From Paenibacillus puerhi (GTDB lineage: Bacteria > Bacillota > Bacilli > Paenibacillales > NBRC-103111): a DNA stretch of 64,000 nt. A model generated the notes under the pieces. That model had not been told where the DNA came from and did not search any database. It saw nothing but the letters and a program-made list of their open reading frames with translations. The translations under genes and the position numbers were made by a program. This document shows, in pieces, positions 7,894 to 17,110 of the stretch. Numbering within the stretch: position 1 is the stretch's first letter; each line of letters begins with the position of its first letter. Where the stretch lies: positions 119,763-183,762 of the forward strand of contig NZ_WUWM01000012.1 in the NCBI RefSeq assembly GCF_009846885.1, written 5' to 3'.

Positions 7894-8613
7894 TTATGTT
7901 TCCTCGCTGTACAGCTTCTGCACGATCCTGTCTACCTTGCCGATATGCGAAGCCATACGCTCGCCGGCCAAGGCTCCATTCCGATCGCGGATCGCTTCAT
8001 AGATCGCCGTATGCTCGGCAAGCAGCAGCTCCACGGAGCTGCGCTCCGCGAAAAACCACAGCCGCCGCGAATCGGACATATTCTCCTGCAGCCGCTGGGT
8101 AAGAGACAGCATCATCTGCAGCAGTAGGGTGTTATGAGACGCTTCGGCGATCCGCACATGAAAATCCACATCCGCTTCCTCAGCCTGCTTCTCGTCTCCA
8201 AGCGTATGACGCATCCTATCGAGCACCGACTCGATAGCGGACAGATCGGTATCGGTCCGGCGCCGGGCGGCGAGCTCGGCGCAGCCGGACTCGATATACT
8301 TGCGCACCTCCAGCACTTCCTTCAGCGATTCGATCGGACGGAAGAAGTCCGCTGCGTCCTGCTCGCCGGGAGCCGGAGGCAGCGCCTCGCAGACGAACGT
8401 GCCTCCTCCGTGCCGGATATCCACAAGACCCATCGCCTTCAATCCGCTTAATGCCTCTCGCACGGTGGACCGGCCGACCTCATAGCCGGCGGCAAGGTCT
8501 ACGACGGTGGGGAGCTTGGAGCCGAGCGGATAATAGCCGGAGCGGATTTGCTCCGAGAGGTGGTGCAGGACCATGTCGCTGCCCTTCTGGGGCCGAACCG
8601 GTTTGAATGTCAC
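7894..8613 (-). CDS. FadR/GntR-family regulator of the glcDF operon
   Basis: DNA-binding protein of 239 residues. Residues 10-75 form the GntR winged helix (LGSKLPTVVDLAAGYEVGRS, TVREALSGLKAMGLVDIRHG, GGTFV). Residues about 95-230 form an FCD effector domain, with the metal-binding signature DVDFHVRIAEASHN and later EHTAIYEAI. FCD regulators next to FAD-linked hydroxyacid oxidases usually sense lactate, glycolate or a related acid. It is divergent from glcD across 145 bases that hold a palindromic site. GTG start with GGAGG twelve bases upstream, a slightly long spacing. Confidence 0.88.
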   Translation of the reverse strand: MTFKPVRPQKGSDMVLHHLSEQIRSGYYPLGSKLPTVVDLAAGYEVGRSTVREALSGLKAMGLVDIRHGGGTFVCEALPPAPGEQDAADFFRPIESLKEVLEVRKYIESGCAELAARRRTDTDLSAIESVLDRMRHTLGDEKQAEEADVDFHVRIAEASHNTLLLQMMLSLTQRLQENMSDSRRLWFFAERSSVELLLAEHTAIYEAIRDRNGALAGERMASHIGKVDRIVQKLYSEET

Positions 8614-8666
8614 GAGAATATCGAACCTCCGTACAAATCAGGTATACAACTCATTCAAGCATAAGC

Positions 8667-8704
8667 TATAATGGAACAAAAGTCATCAGATCACCTGATC
8701 AAAT
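8667..8704 (+). promoter_or_regulatory. glcD promoter -10 box and candidate FadR-type operator
   Basis: TATAAT at 8667-8672 is a consensus -10 box; the -35 region is weak. Immediately downstream of the expected start lies ATCAGATCACCTGATCAAAT (8685-8704), whose core GATCA-CC-TGATC is palindromic. Its place suggests repression by the divergent regulator in the absence of an acid inducer. Confidence 0.6.
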
Positions 8705-8758
8705 GGGAGGGTCAGTGGTGAGGAGAGCCGAATATAACCGAAGAAAGAGGGATGGGTT

Positions 8759-10174
8759 GTGCTGAATGAACACGTGCGTCAAAGCTTGCGCCAGCGGCTG
8801 GGCGACGCCTATTTCCGAGATGATCGGGAAACGCTGGTTTCCTATTCCTACGATGCGACTCCGATGCTGCAGCATTTGCCCGACGGCGTCGTATTCCCTG
8901 CAAATACCGAGGAGGTCGCTTTCGTCCTGAGGCTGGCCAATGAGCACCGGATCCCTATCGTAGGGCGCGGCTCCGGCACCAATCTCTGCGGAGGGACGGT
9001 GGCGGTGGAAGGCGGCATCGTGATGGTCATGAACCGGATGAACAAGCTGCTGGAGATCGATACCGATAACCTGACGGCGACGTTCCAGCCGGGACTTAAT
9101 ACCAAGGAATTTCATCTGGCTGTGGAGGCAAAGGGCTTGTTCTATCCGCCGGACCCGAGCAGCATGGTCATCTCCACGCTTGGCGGCAACATCATGGAAT
9201 GCGCCGGCGGCCTCCGGGGGTTGAAGTACGGCACGACCAAGGATTACGTCATCGGTCTGGAGGCGGTGCTTCCCTCTGGCGAAGTCATCCGGACCGGAGG
9301 CAAGCTGTACAAGGACGTCGCCGGGTACGATCTGACCAAGCTGCTGGTCGGCTCGGAGGGGACGCTTGCGATCATCACAGAGGCTACGGTGAAGCTGTTG
9401 GCTGCGCCCGTGTACAAGAAAACGATGCTTGCGCTCTATACGGATATCCATGCGGCGGCGCGCAGCGTTTCGAGCATTATCCGCAACCGGATTGTGCCGG
9501 CCACGCTCGAATTCATCGACAATCCGACGCTTCGGGTCGTAGAGGCTTACAATAAGCTCGGCCTGCCAACTGATATGGAGGCGGTGCTGCTGATCGAGCA
9601 GGACGGCGTCGACGAATCCGTGGTGGCCAAGGATATGGAAGAGATGATCCGGATCTGCCGGGAAGAAGGAGCGGCAAGCGTGCAGATGGCCCGCGATGCG
9701 GACGAAGCCGAGCGGCTTATGAAGGCCCGGCGCAGCGCGCTGTCGACGCTGTCCCGGATCCGTCCGACGACGATCCTGGAAGACGCGACCGTCCCGCGCT
9801 CGAAGATCGCCGATATGGTGCTGGAGATCAACCGGATCGCCAAGAAGTACGACCTTCAGATTTGTACGTTTGGACATGCCGGAGACGGCAATCTCCATCC
9901 GACCTGTACGACGGATGCCCGCGACGCGGAAGAAATTCACCGGGTCGAGCTGGCGTTCGAGGAGATTTTCGAAGCGGCTATCCGCTTCGGCGGGACGATC
10001 ACCGGGGAGCATGGCGTCGGTACGGTCAAGGCGCCATACCTGGAGTGGAAGGTTGGGGAAGCGGGTATCGCGCTGATGCGCAGCCTCAAGCTGGCCTTCG
10101 ACCCGAACAATATTATGAATCCCGGCAAAATGTTTGCCAAGGAATCTCGCAAACGGGTGGTGGTGAACCGATGA
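8759..10174 (+). CDS. glcD: Glycolate oxidase subunit GlcD (FAD-linked oxidase)
   Basis: Flavoprotein of 471 residues that oxidises glycolate or another 2-hydroxyacid, passing electrons to GlcF. The PCMH-type FAD domain occupies about residues 40-215 (VGRGSGTNLCGGTVAVEGG, PPDPSS, TLGGNIMECAGGLRGLKYG). The C-terminal FAD-oxidase domain has the family motifs TFGHAGDGNLHPT and ITGEHGVGTVKAP. Length is normal for GlcD. GTG start behind AAAGAGGGATG. The stop overlaps the start of glcF (ATGA). No separate glcE gene is present, as in many Bacillales where two genes suffice. Confidence 0.92.
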   Translation: MLNEHVRQSLRQRLGDAYFRDDRETLVSYSYDATPMLQHLPDGVVFPANTEEVAFVLRLANEHRIPIVGRGSGTNLCGGTVAVEGGIVMVMNRMNKLLEIDTDNLTATFQPGLNTKEFHLAVEAKGLFYPPDPSSMVISTLGGNIMECAGGLRGLKYGTTKDYVIGLEAVLPSGEVIRTGGKLYKDVAGYDLTKLLVGSEGTLAIITEATVKLLAAPVYKKTMLALYTDIHAAARSVSSIIRNRIVPATLEFIDNPTLRVVEAYNKLGLPTDMEAVLLIEQDGVDESVVAKDMEEMIRICREEGAASVQMARDADEAERLMKARRSALSTLSRIRPTTILEDATVPRSKIADMVLEINRIAKKYDLQICTFGHAGDGNLHPTCTTDARDAEEIHRVELAFEEIFEAAIRFGGTITGEHGVGTVKAPYLEWKVGEAGIALMRSLKLAFDPNNIMNPGKMFAKESRKRVVVNR

Positions 10175-11634
10175 GCGGCTCCGTTTCGATCAAAGAGCGG
10201 CTTGCGCGGGAAGGCGGCTCGCCGCTCGCTGAGCGGATGAAGCTGTCGCTCGATTATGACGAGCTGACGAACTGTATGCGCTGCGGCTTCTGCCAGCCGG
10301 CCTGTCCGACCTTCCGCGAGACCGGACTTGAGGCGGCTTCGCCCCGTGGGCGGATCGCGCTGATGAAGGCGGTCGTCGACGATGTGATGGAGCCGGACCA
10401 GTCGTTCCGCGAGCAGATGGACCTCTGTCTGGGCTGCCGTGCCTGCGAGCCGGTCTGTCCGGCCGATGTAAAATACGGCACCCTGCTGGAGCAGACGAAG
10501 GAAGCGCTCGAGCATCACGCTGACCATCGCCTGTGGATTCAGGCGCTGCGCAGCATCACGTTCAAGCACCTGTTCCCGCAGCAGAAGCGAATGAAGCTGC
10601 TTGGCAAGGCGCTGCGGCTGTATCAGCGCTCCGGGATGAGCGGGCTTGTCCGCTCATCCGGCCTGATGAGCCTGTTCCCTGCGCATATGCGGCAGATGGA
10701 GCGCATTCTCCCCGAGGCCTCGGGGAGCGGCGTCATCGAGCAGCTCGGGGTCTTCGTCCCGGCGAAGGGAACGCCGGTCGGCCGGGTCGGCTTATTCCGC
10801 GGCTGCATCATGGACGTCCTGTATACGGAGACGAACGTCCGCACGGCCCGCCTGCTGTCCGAGGCCGGCTATGACGTTGTCATCCCTGAGACGCAAAATT
10901 GCTGCGGGGCGCTCCATGCGCACGGCGGCGAGCTGGATCAGGCGCGCGAGCTGGCGCGGAGCAATATCCGCACTTTCCTCGATGCGAAAGTGGATAAGGT
11001 CGTATCGAACGCGGGAGGCTGCGGAGCCCTGTTGGTCGAATACGGCCATCTGCTGCATGACGACCCGAGCTATGCAGAATTGGCGCTTGATTTCGCCGGA
11101 CGCGTAAAGGATGTGAGCGAGCTGCTGCTTGAGCGGGCCAGCCGGCTGAGCTTCGATTCGGCGGCTGCCTATGCGGAGAGCGCCGCGAGTTCCGCGGGTT
11201 TGGAAGCGGCTGCTGCCCTTCAGGAGAAGACGCCGACCAGCAGCGGCTTGGCTCCCGTTCTCCCTTCCCTCGGCGCTGGGCGTGAAACCGTCACGTATCA
11301 GGATTCCTGCCATCTGCGCAATGTGATGAAGGCGGGCAATGCCCCGCGCAACCTGATCGGACGCGTGGGCAATGTGAACGTCGTCGAGCTGCAGGGGGCG
11401 GATCGGTGCTGCGGCTCGGCCGGTATCTACAACCTGACGCAGCCGGAGATGTCCATGCAGGTGCTCGATCACAAGATGGAGCATGTGAAGGAAACGAGGG
11501 CGCATGTCGTGCTGACCAGCAACCCCGGCTGCCTGCTGCAGATGCAGCTTGGCATCGAGCGGGAGGGGCTTACCGGCCGGATGAAAGCGGAGCATGTCGT
11601 AGACTATCTGTATGAGCGGCTGCTGCCGGCTGCC

Positions 11635-11646
<12 letters not shown>
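10171..11646 (+). CDS. glcF: Glycolate oxidase iron-sulfur subunit GlcF
   Basis: Membrane-associated electron-transfer subunit of 491 residues. Two four-iron cluster motifs lie near the N terminus: CMRCGFCQPACP at about residue 36 and CLGCRACEPVCP at about residue 89. Two CCG-type domains follow, with FRGCIMDVLYTETNVRTA, QNCCGALHAHGG and ADRCCGSAGIYN. About 45 residues near 330-375 are alanine- and serine-rich and look like a linker insertion. It is translationally coupled to glcD. The last codons (GAG CAG GAG TAG) are the first units of a hexanucleotide array, so the stop itself is part of a repeat. Confidence 0.92.
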
Positions 11647-11730
<84 letters not shown>

Positions 11731-11751
11731 GCTAGTAGAACGTTACTTGTC

Positions 11752-11778
11752 CCGATCCCTGGATGGGTATCGGGATCG
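11752..11778. other. Hairpin without T-run after the hexamer array
   Basis: CCGATCCC and GGGATCGG are inverted around about ten bases. There is no T-run on either side, so termination is doubtful. The bases from here to 11898 hold no open frame that I can support. Confidence 0.4.
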
Positions 11779-11898
11779 GCTAACGGACCTGGCGTACTCT
11801 TAGCAGTCTCCAACGCCCGGAAAACCAAGAAATTGTTTGCTCTACCGGTCCAATAGGTCCCTTACATTCGTATCCGTGTCCATCCCAACCGCTAACGG

Positions 11899-12190
11899 TT
11901 TTATATGAAAAATCGCACATATATCCCGGACTAAGGTGAAAATGATCCATTTTTGTACGAAAAATCGTATAAAGAGGCGCATGTAGTCTCGAAGCTTGCG
12001 TTTTATACGAAAAATCGCACATATATCCCGGCCTAAGGTGAAAATGATCCATTTTTGTACGAAAAATCGTATAAAGAGGCGCATGTAGTTGCTCGAAGCT
12101 TGCATTTTATATGAAAAATCGTACATACATTCCCACCTAAGGTGAAAATGATCCGTTTTTGTACGAAAAATCGTATAAAGAGGCACGTAT
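11899..12190. repeat. Three tandem copies of a ~103-base unit with phased palindromes
   Basis: Copies begin at 11899, 12001 and 12105 with TTTTATAYGAAAAATCG; the first two are nearly identical and the third is diverged and cut short. Each unit contains the motif TAYGAAAAATCGYA twice, at 11904, 11956, 12006, 12058, 12110 and 12162, so the motif recurs every 50-52 bases. Arms TACGA/TCGTA around four A make the second motif in each unit self-complementary. No protein-coding function is convincing. Confidence 0.85.
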
Positions 12191-12288
12191 GGCTGATCGA
12201 ACATGTCCGTTAACCGTAACCGCCACCGCTCCTAGGTTGCTCCGGGAGTACCTTACTTTCAGATCGCTCTACTAGGAAGCCGGGATCG

Positions 12289-12331
12289 CCCGGCCCGACG
12301 ATGCCTTTCATCGTGGGGCCGGGTCTTTTTT
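12289..12331 (+). terminator. Strong terminator far downstream of glcF
   Basis: CCCGGCCCGACGATG pairs with CATCGTGGGGCCGGG around five bases, then TCTTTTTT. No gene ends nearby on this strand; the closest is glcF, 640 bases upstream. It may end the glcDF transcript after the repeat region, or an unrecognised RNA. Confidence 0.85.
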
Positions 12332-12435
12332 GGATAACGGACAGATCCCTCGCAGACGGTATAGCCAAACGGAGCGAGCGGCGGAACTCAACGGGCATTT
12401 GGCCATGACGATAGTAGGGGGACTAGAAAAAGGCG

Positions 12436-12483
12436 TTGCGACGGCATTCCCTGTCTGCTAAAATGAAAATGATAATCGTTATC
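12436..12483 (+). promoter_or_regulatory. Fur-controlled promoter of the siderophore permease operon
   Basis: TTGCGA (12436-12441), a 17-base spacer and TAAAAT (12459-12464) form a sigma-A promoter. Directly after the -10 box lies a 19-base Fur box at 12465-12483 (GAAAATGATAATCGTTATC), covering the start point. Iron-replete repression by Fur is expected. Confidence 0.85.
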
Positions 12484-12554
12484 ACAATAAAAGTAGTCAA
12501 GCTGCTTCGACTCGAGCATCAGCTTGTCTCGCCTGACAAGGAAGGTATGCATCC

Positions 12555-13613
12555 ATGGCTTCATCCATGAAATCCTACTCGGCCACCACCCCGCCCAAGG
12601 ACTCGCCGGTATTGAAAACCAGGCCGCTGGCCGCTTCTATTATTCTCGTTGCCGGGATTGCCTTATTGCTTTTCTCGCTGGCCGCATCCATCTCGCTGGG
12701 AGCGGCCGATATCAGTCTTGCTACCGTTTGGGAAGCGGTATTCCGGTTCGATCCTGATCTGACCCAGCATCAGATTATTCAAGAGCTTCGGATGCCGCGG
12801 GCTTTGGCCGGCGCTATGATCGGGGCGTGCTTCGCCGTCGCCGGGGCCATCATGCAGGGCATGACGCGGAATCCGCTCGCCGATCCGGGACTGCTGGGGG
12901 TCAATGCGGGAGCAGGCTTTGTGCTGGCACTATGCTTTGCCTTTGCGCCGGGGCTGCCGTTTCAATACTTGATCTTATATTCCTTCCTGGGCGCTGCCGT
13001 CGGAGTAGGTATCGTCTACGGAATCGGCTCACTGGCCAAGGGCGGTCTGACTCCGGTACGGCTGGCGCTGGCCGGGGCTGCCGTCGCCGCGCTGCTGTCC
13101 GCTCTGAGCGAAGGCATCGCGATCTTCTTCCGCATCGGCCAGGATCTGGCCTTCTGGTATGCGGGAGGGGTTGCCGGCGTGAAATGGATGCAGGTGAAGC
13201 TGATGGCTCCCTGGGTCGGAGGAGCGCTGGTCTTATCGTTCATATTATCCAGATCGGTTACCCTGCTCAGCCTGGGTGAGGATATCGCCAAGAGCCTTGG
13301 CGGCCGCACGGGTCTGATCAAGCTGGCCTGCACGCTGGTCGTGCTTGTGCTGGCGGGAGCGGCGGTGTCTGCGGTCGGAGCGATCGGCTTCGTCGGGCTG
13401 CTGATTCCGCATGTCGCCAGAGCCCTGGTAGGGGTCGATTACCGCTGGATTATTCCCTGCTCGGCCGTCCTCGGAAGCCTGCTGATGGTGCTGGCTGATA
13501 TCGGGGCGCGGATGATCAACCCGCCGTTCGAAACCCCTGTTGGCGCGTTGATTGCCGTTCTGGGCGTACCGTTCTTCCTGTACCTGGTGCGCAAACAAAG
13601 GAGGGAGCTGTAA
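12555..13613 (+). CDS. FecCD-family ferric siderophore permease, first subunit
   Basis: ABC transporter membrane subunit of 352 residues with about nine to ten hydrophobic segments. FecCD/BtuC hallmarks are RMPRALAGAMIGACFAVAGA, then MQGMTRNPLADPGLLGVNAG and AVGAIGFVGLLIPHVAR, the last being the region that contacts the ATPase. It forms a heterodimer with the next gene to import a ferric siderophore. No substrate-binding protein or ATPase gene follows, so those parts must come from elsewhere. The ATG at 12555 follows AAGGAAGG. Confidence 0.9.
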   Translation: MASSMKSYSATTPPKDSPVLKTRPLAASIILVAGIALLLFSLAASISLGAADISLATVWEAVFRFDPDLTQHQIIQELRMPRALAGAMIGACFAVAGAIMQGMTRNPLADPGLLGVNAGAGFVLALCFAFAPGLPFQYLILYSFLGAAVGVGIVYGIGSLAKGGLTPVRLALAGAAVAALLSALSEGIAIFFRIGQDLAFWYAGGVAGVKWMQVKLMAPWVGGALVLSFILSRSVTLLSLGEDIAKSLGGRTGLIKLACTLVVLVLAGAAVSAVGAIGFVGLLIPHVARALVGVDYRWIIPCSAVLGSLLMVLADIGARMINPPFETPVGALIAVLGVPFFLYLVRKQRREL

Positions 13614-14653
13614 TGTCCTCTATGCCGTATCTGGAATCGAAAGCAGAGCGCAGCAAACGGATTCGGGCCGTGTCCGTTTTTGTCATTTTGGCTTCGCTGA
13701 TCGTAATTGCCTTTATACTCAGTATGAATACGGGCTTTATCCGGCTGTCGCCCGTCGAGGTCATAAAAACGCTGTTCGGTGCGGGAACGGCTAAGCAGAG
13801 TCTGATCCTGTTCGAATTCCGGCTGCCCCGCATCATCATCTCCGTTCTGCTCGGAGCGGGGCTCGCCGTGTCCGGATGTATCTTGCAGGCGCTAACGCGC
13901 AACGCGCTCGCCGATCCCGGAATCCTCGGCATCAATGCCGGGGCTGGTCTGATGGTCGTGCTCTTCATCGCGTTTTTTCCGATTAATCAGGCGGCCCCGG
14001 TCTTCCTCCTGCCGTTCCTGGCTTTACTAGGAGCGGGGGCCACGGCGGCTCTGATCTTTGCTCTCTCCTACGAGAAGCACAAGGGCATCTCTCCTATCCG
14101 GATGGTGCTGTCCGGGATAGCCGTTGCCGCGGGGATAGCGGCTGCGATGATCATTCTTGTTATCAAGCTGGAGCCGAACCAGTATCAATTCGTGGCCGTC
14201 TGGCTGGCAGGGAGCATCTTGGGGACGAGCTGGAAATTCGTCATGGCGCTGCTGCCGTGGCTGGTCGTGCTGCTGCCCTTCGTTCTGTACAAGGCGCGTA
14301 CCCTCAATGTAATGAACATGGGCGATGTCACAGCGATCGGGCTCGGGACGAGGGTCAGCCGCGAACGCCTGCTGCTGCTTGCGGCTGCCGTCGCACTGGC
14401 GGGCTCTTGCGTAGCCGTCGGCGGAGCTATCGGGTTCGTCGGGCTGATCGGTCCCCACTTGGCCCGGCAGCTAGTCGGTCCAAGACACCAGTATCTGATC
14501 CCGGCCTCGGCGCTGGTAGGCAGCCTGCTCGTCATCGTAGCGGATCTGATCGGCCGCGTTATGATACAGCCGTCGGAGGTTCCGACAGGGATCGTTGTGG
14601 CTGTGATCGGAGCCCCTTACTTTCTATATCTGTTGGCCCGCTCCAAGGCTTAA
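13613..14653 (+). CDS. FecCD-family ferric siderophore permease, second subunit
   Basis: Paralogue of the preceding gene, 346 residues, same fold. Motifs are FRLPRIIISVLLGAGLAVSG, LQALTRNALADPGILGINAG and AIGFVGLIGPHLARQLVG. Its ATG shares one base with the stop of the first subunit (TAATG), and AAAGGAGGG lies inside the end of that gene, so the pair is tightly coupled. Fur control is through the promoter upstream of the first gene. Confidence 0.9.
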   Translation: MSSMPYLESKAERSKRIRAVSVFVILASLIVIAFILSMNTGFIRLSPVEVIKTLFGAGTAKQSLILFEFRLPRIIISVLLGAGLAVSGCILQALTRNALADPGILGINAGAGLMVVLFIAFFPINQAAPVFLLPFLALLGAGATAALIFALSYEKHKGISPIRMVLSGIAVAAGIAAAMIILVIKLEPNQYQFVAVWLAGSILGTSWKFVMALLPWLVVLLPFVLYKARTLNVMNMGDVTAIGLGTRVSRERLLLLAAAVALAGSCVAVGGAIGFVGLIGPHLARQLVGPRHQYLIPASALVGSLLVIVADLIGRVMIQPSEVPTGIVVAVIGAPYFLYLLARSKA

Positions 14654-14671
14654 GGGGCTGCGGGTTTAACG

Positions 14672-14790
14672 TTGACTAGCGGTAGCCGCTGCCGATATAA
14701 TAAGACCAAGTTAATAGCAGGTGACGGAGAGACGGAGACCACACGAATGACATTCTTAGCGGGATGGGATTCGTCGTGGTCTTTTTCTTT
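14672..14790 (+). promoter_or_regulatory. glpP promoter and GlpP-type antitermination leader
   Basis: TTGACT (14672-14677), 18 bases, TATAAT (14696-14701). The leader then carries AAGTTAATA at 14708 and GACGGAGAGACGGAGA, followed by a terminator whose arms are GACCACACGAAT and ATTCGTCGTGGTC with a T-run at 14782-14786. Similar boxes recur in the glpD leader. The GlpP protein bound to glycerol-3-phosphate is known to permit readthrough of such leaders in Bacillus. Confidence 0.85.
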
Positions 14791-14822
14791 CGCGGGCATC
14801 TGGAGAAAAAGGAGGGAACCGC

Positions 14823-15389
14823 ATGGCGTTCCATCGGCAAACGATCCTGCCGGCCGCCCGCCAGATGAAGGATCTGGAGAAGCTGATGAAGCTATCCTAC
14901 GAGTATCTGGTCATCTTGGATACGCATATCAGCCAGATCAAATCCGTTGTCGATCTGGCCAAGTCGCACGGGAAAAAGGCGCTGCTTCATGCCGATTTGA
15001 TCGAGGGCCTGAAGAACGATGAGTACGCGGCTGAGTTTTTATGCCAGGTCGTGAAGCCTGCCGGTCTCATTTCGACGCGTGCCGGCGTGATCGCCAAGAC
15101 GAAGCAGAACGGGCTGCTTGCCATTCAGCGGCTGTTCCTGCTGGACACGAATGCGCTGGAGAAAAGCTACGCGCTGCTGGAGCGCACGAAGCCCGATTAT
15201 ATTGAAGTGCTTCCGGGCGTTATGCCGCATATGATCCGTGAGGTGCATGAACGTTCCGGCATTCCGATATTTGCAGGAGGGCTGATTCGTACCGTGCAGG
15301 ACGTGGAGCAGGCGATTGCCGCGGGAGCCTCTGCGGTCACTACATCGAGAGCCGAGCTATGGAAGCATTTCGATCAGGTCGATGGATAG
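14823..15389 (+). CDS. glpP: Glycerol-3-phosphate responsive antiterminator GlpP
   Basis: RNA-binding regulator of 188 residues with a TIM-barrel-like fold. Conserved stretches are ILPAARQMKDLEKLM, KALLHADLIEGL, LISTRAGVIAKTKQNGLLAI and DYIEVLPGVMPHMI, with GGLIRTVQDVEQAIAAGASA near the end. On sensing glycerol-3-phosphate it prevents termination in glp leader RNAs. It has its own leader, so it should control its own synthesis and that of glpK, which follows after 12 bases. AAAGGAGGGAA precedes the ATG. Confidence 0.93.
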   Translation: MAFHRQTILPAARQMKDLEKLMKLSYEYLVILDTHISQIKSVVDLAKSHGKKALLHADLIEGLKNDEYAAEFLCQVVKPAGLISTRAGVIAKTKQNGLLAIQRLFLLDTNALEKSYALLERTKPDYIEVLPGVMPHMIREVHERSGIPIFAGGLIRTVQDVEQAIAAGASAVTTSRAELWKHFDQVDG

Positions 15390-16904
<1,515 letters not shown>

Positions 16905-16937
16905 ACGGCAGGGCTGGGAATGGGAGAGGAAAGCTGG

Positions 16938-17035
16938 TATACTGAGGGTAAGTTAATACGACGGTTGGAGATGCGGAGAAAACCACAACACCCGCTTGCA
17001 GGAAGCTGCAGGTTTGGGTTGTCTGTGGTTTTTTT
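16938..17035 (+). promoter_or_regulatory. glpD promoter -10 and GlpP-type antitermination leader
   Basis: TATACT at 16938-16943 is the likely -10 box, with a weak -35. The leader repeats the boxes seen before glpP: AAGTTAATA at 16950, ACGG, GGAGA, CGGAGA and ACCACA. A terminator follows, AACCACAACACCC against GGGTTGTCTGTGGTT, ending in seven T at 17029-17035. It gives glpD independent glycerol-3-phosphate control. Confidence 0.85.
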
Positions 17036-17110
17036 GCATGGTCAGCGGATCGCAAACAAACTCTCCGCGCGCCCCGGGCGCTCAGGACAGCGAAACGGGA
17101 GGAATGGCAG

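Noticed and set aside
8699..10012. 437-codon open frame on the minus strand opposite glcD
   Set aside because: Shadow of a high-GC coding gene; glcD on the other strand has full family motifs.
11899..12190. Repeat array considered as a CRISPR
   Set aside because: Units are tandem with no unique spacers; the repeated motif recurs with the intervening sequence also repeated.
11842..12204. Minus-strand frame over the tandem repeats
   Set aside because: Repeat units stay open by chance; composition is aromatic and unlike a protein, with no start signal.
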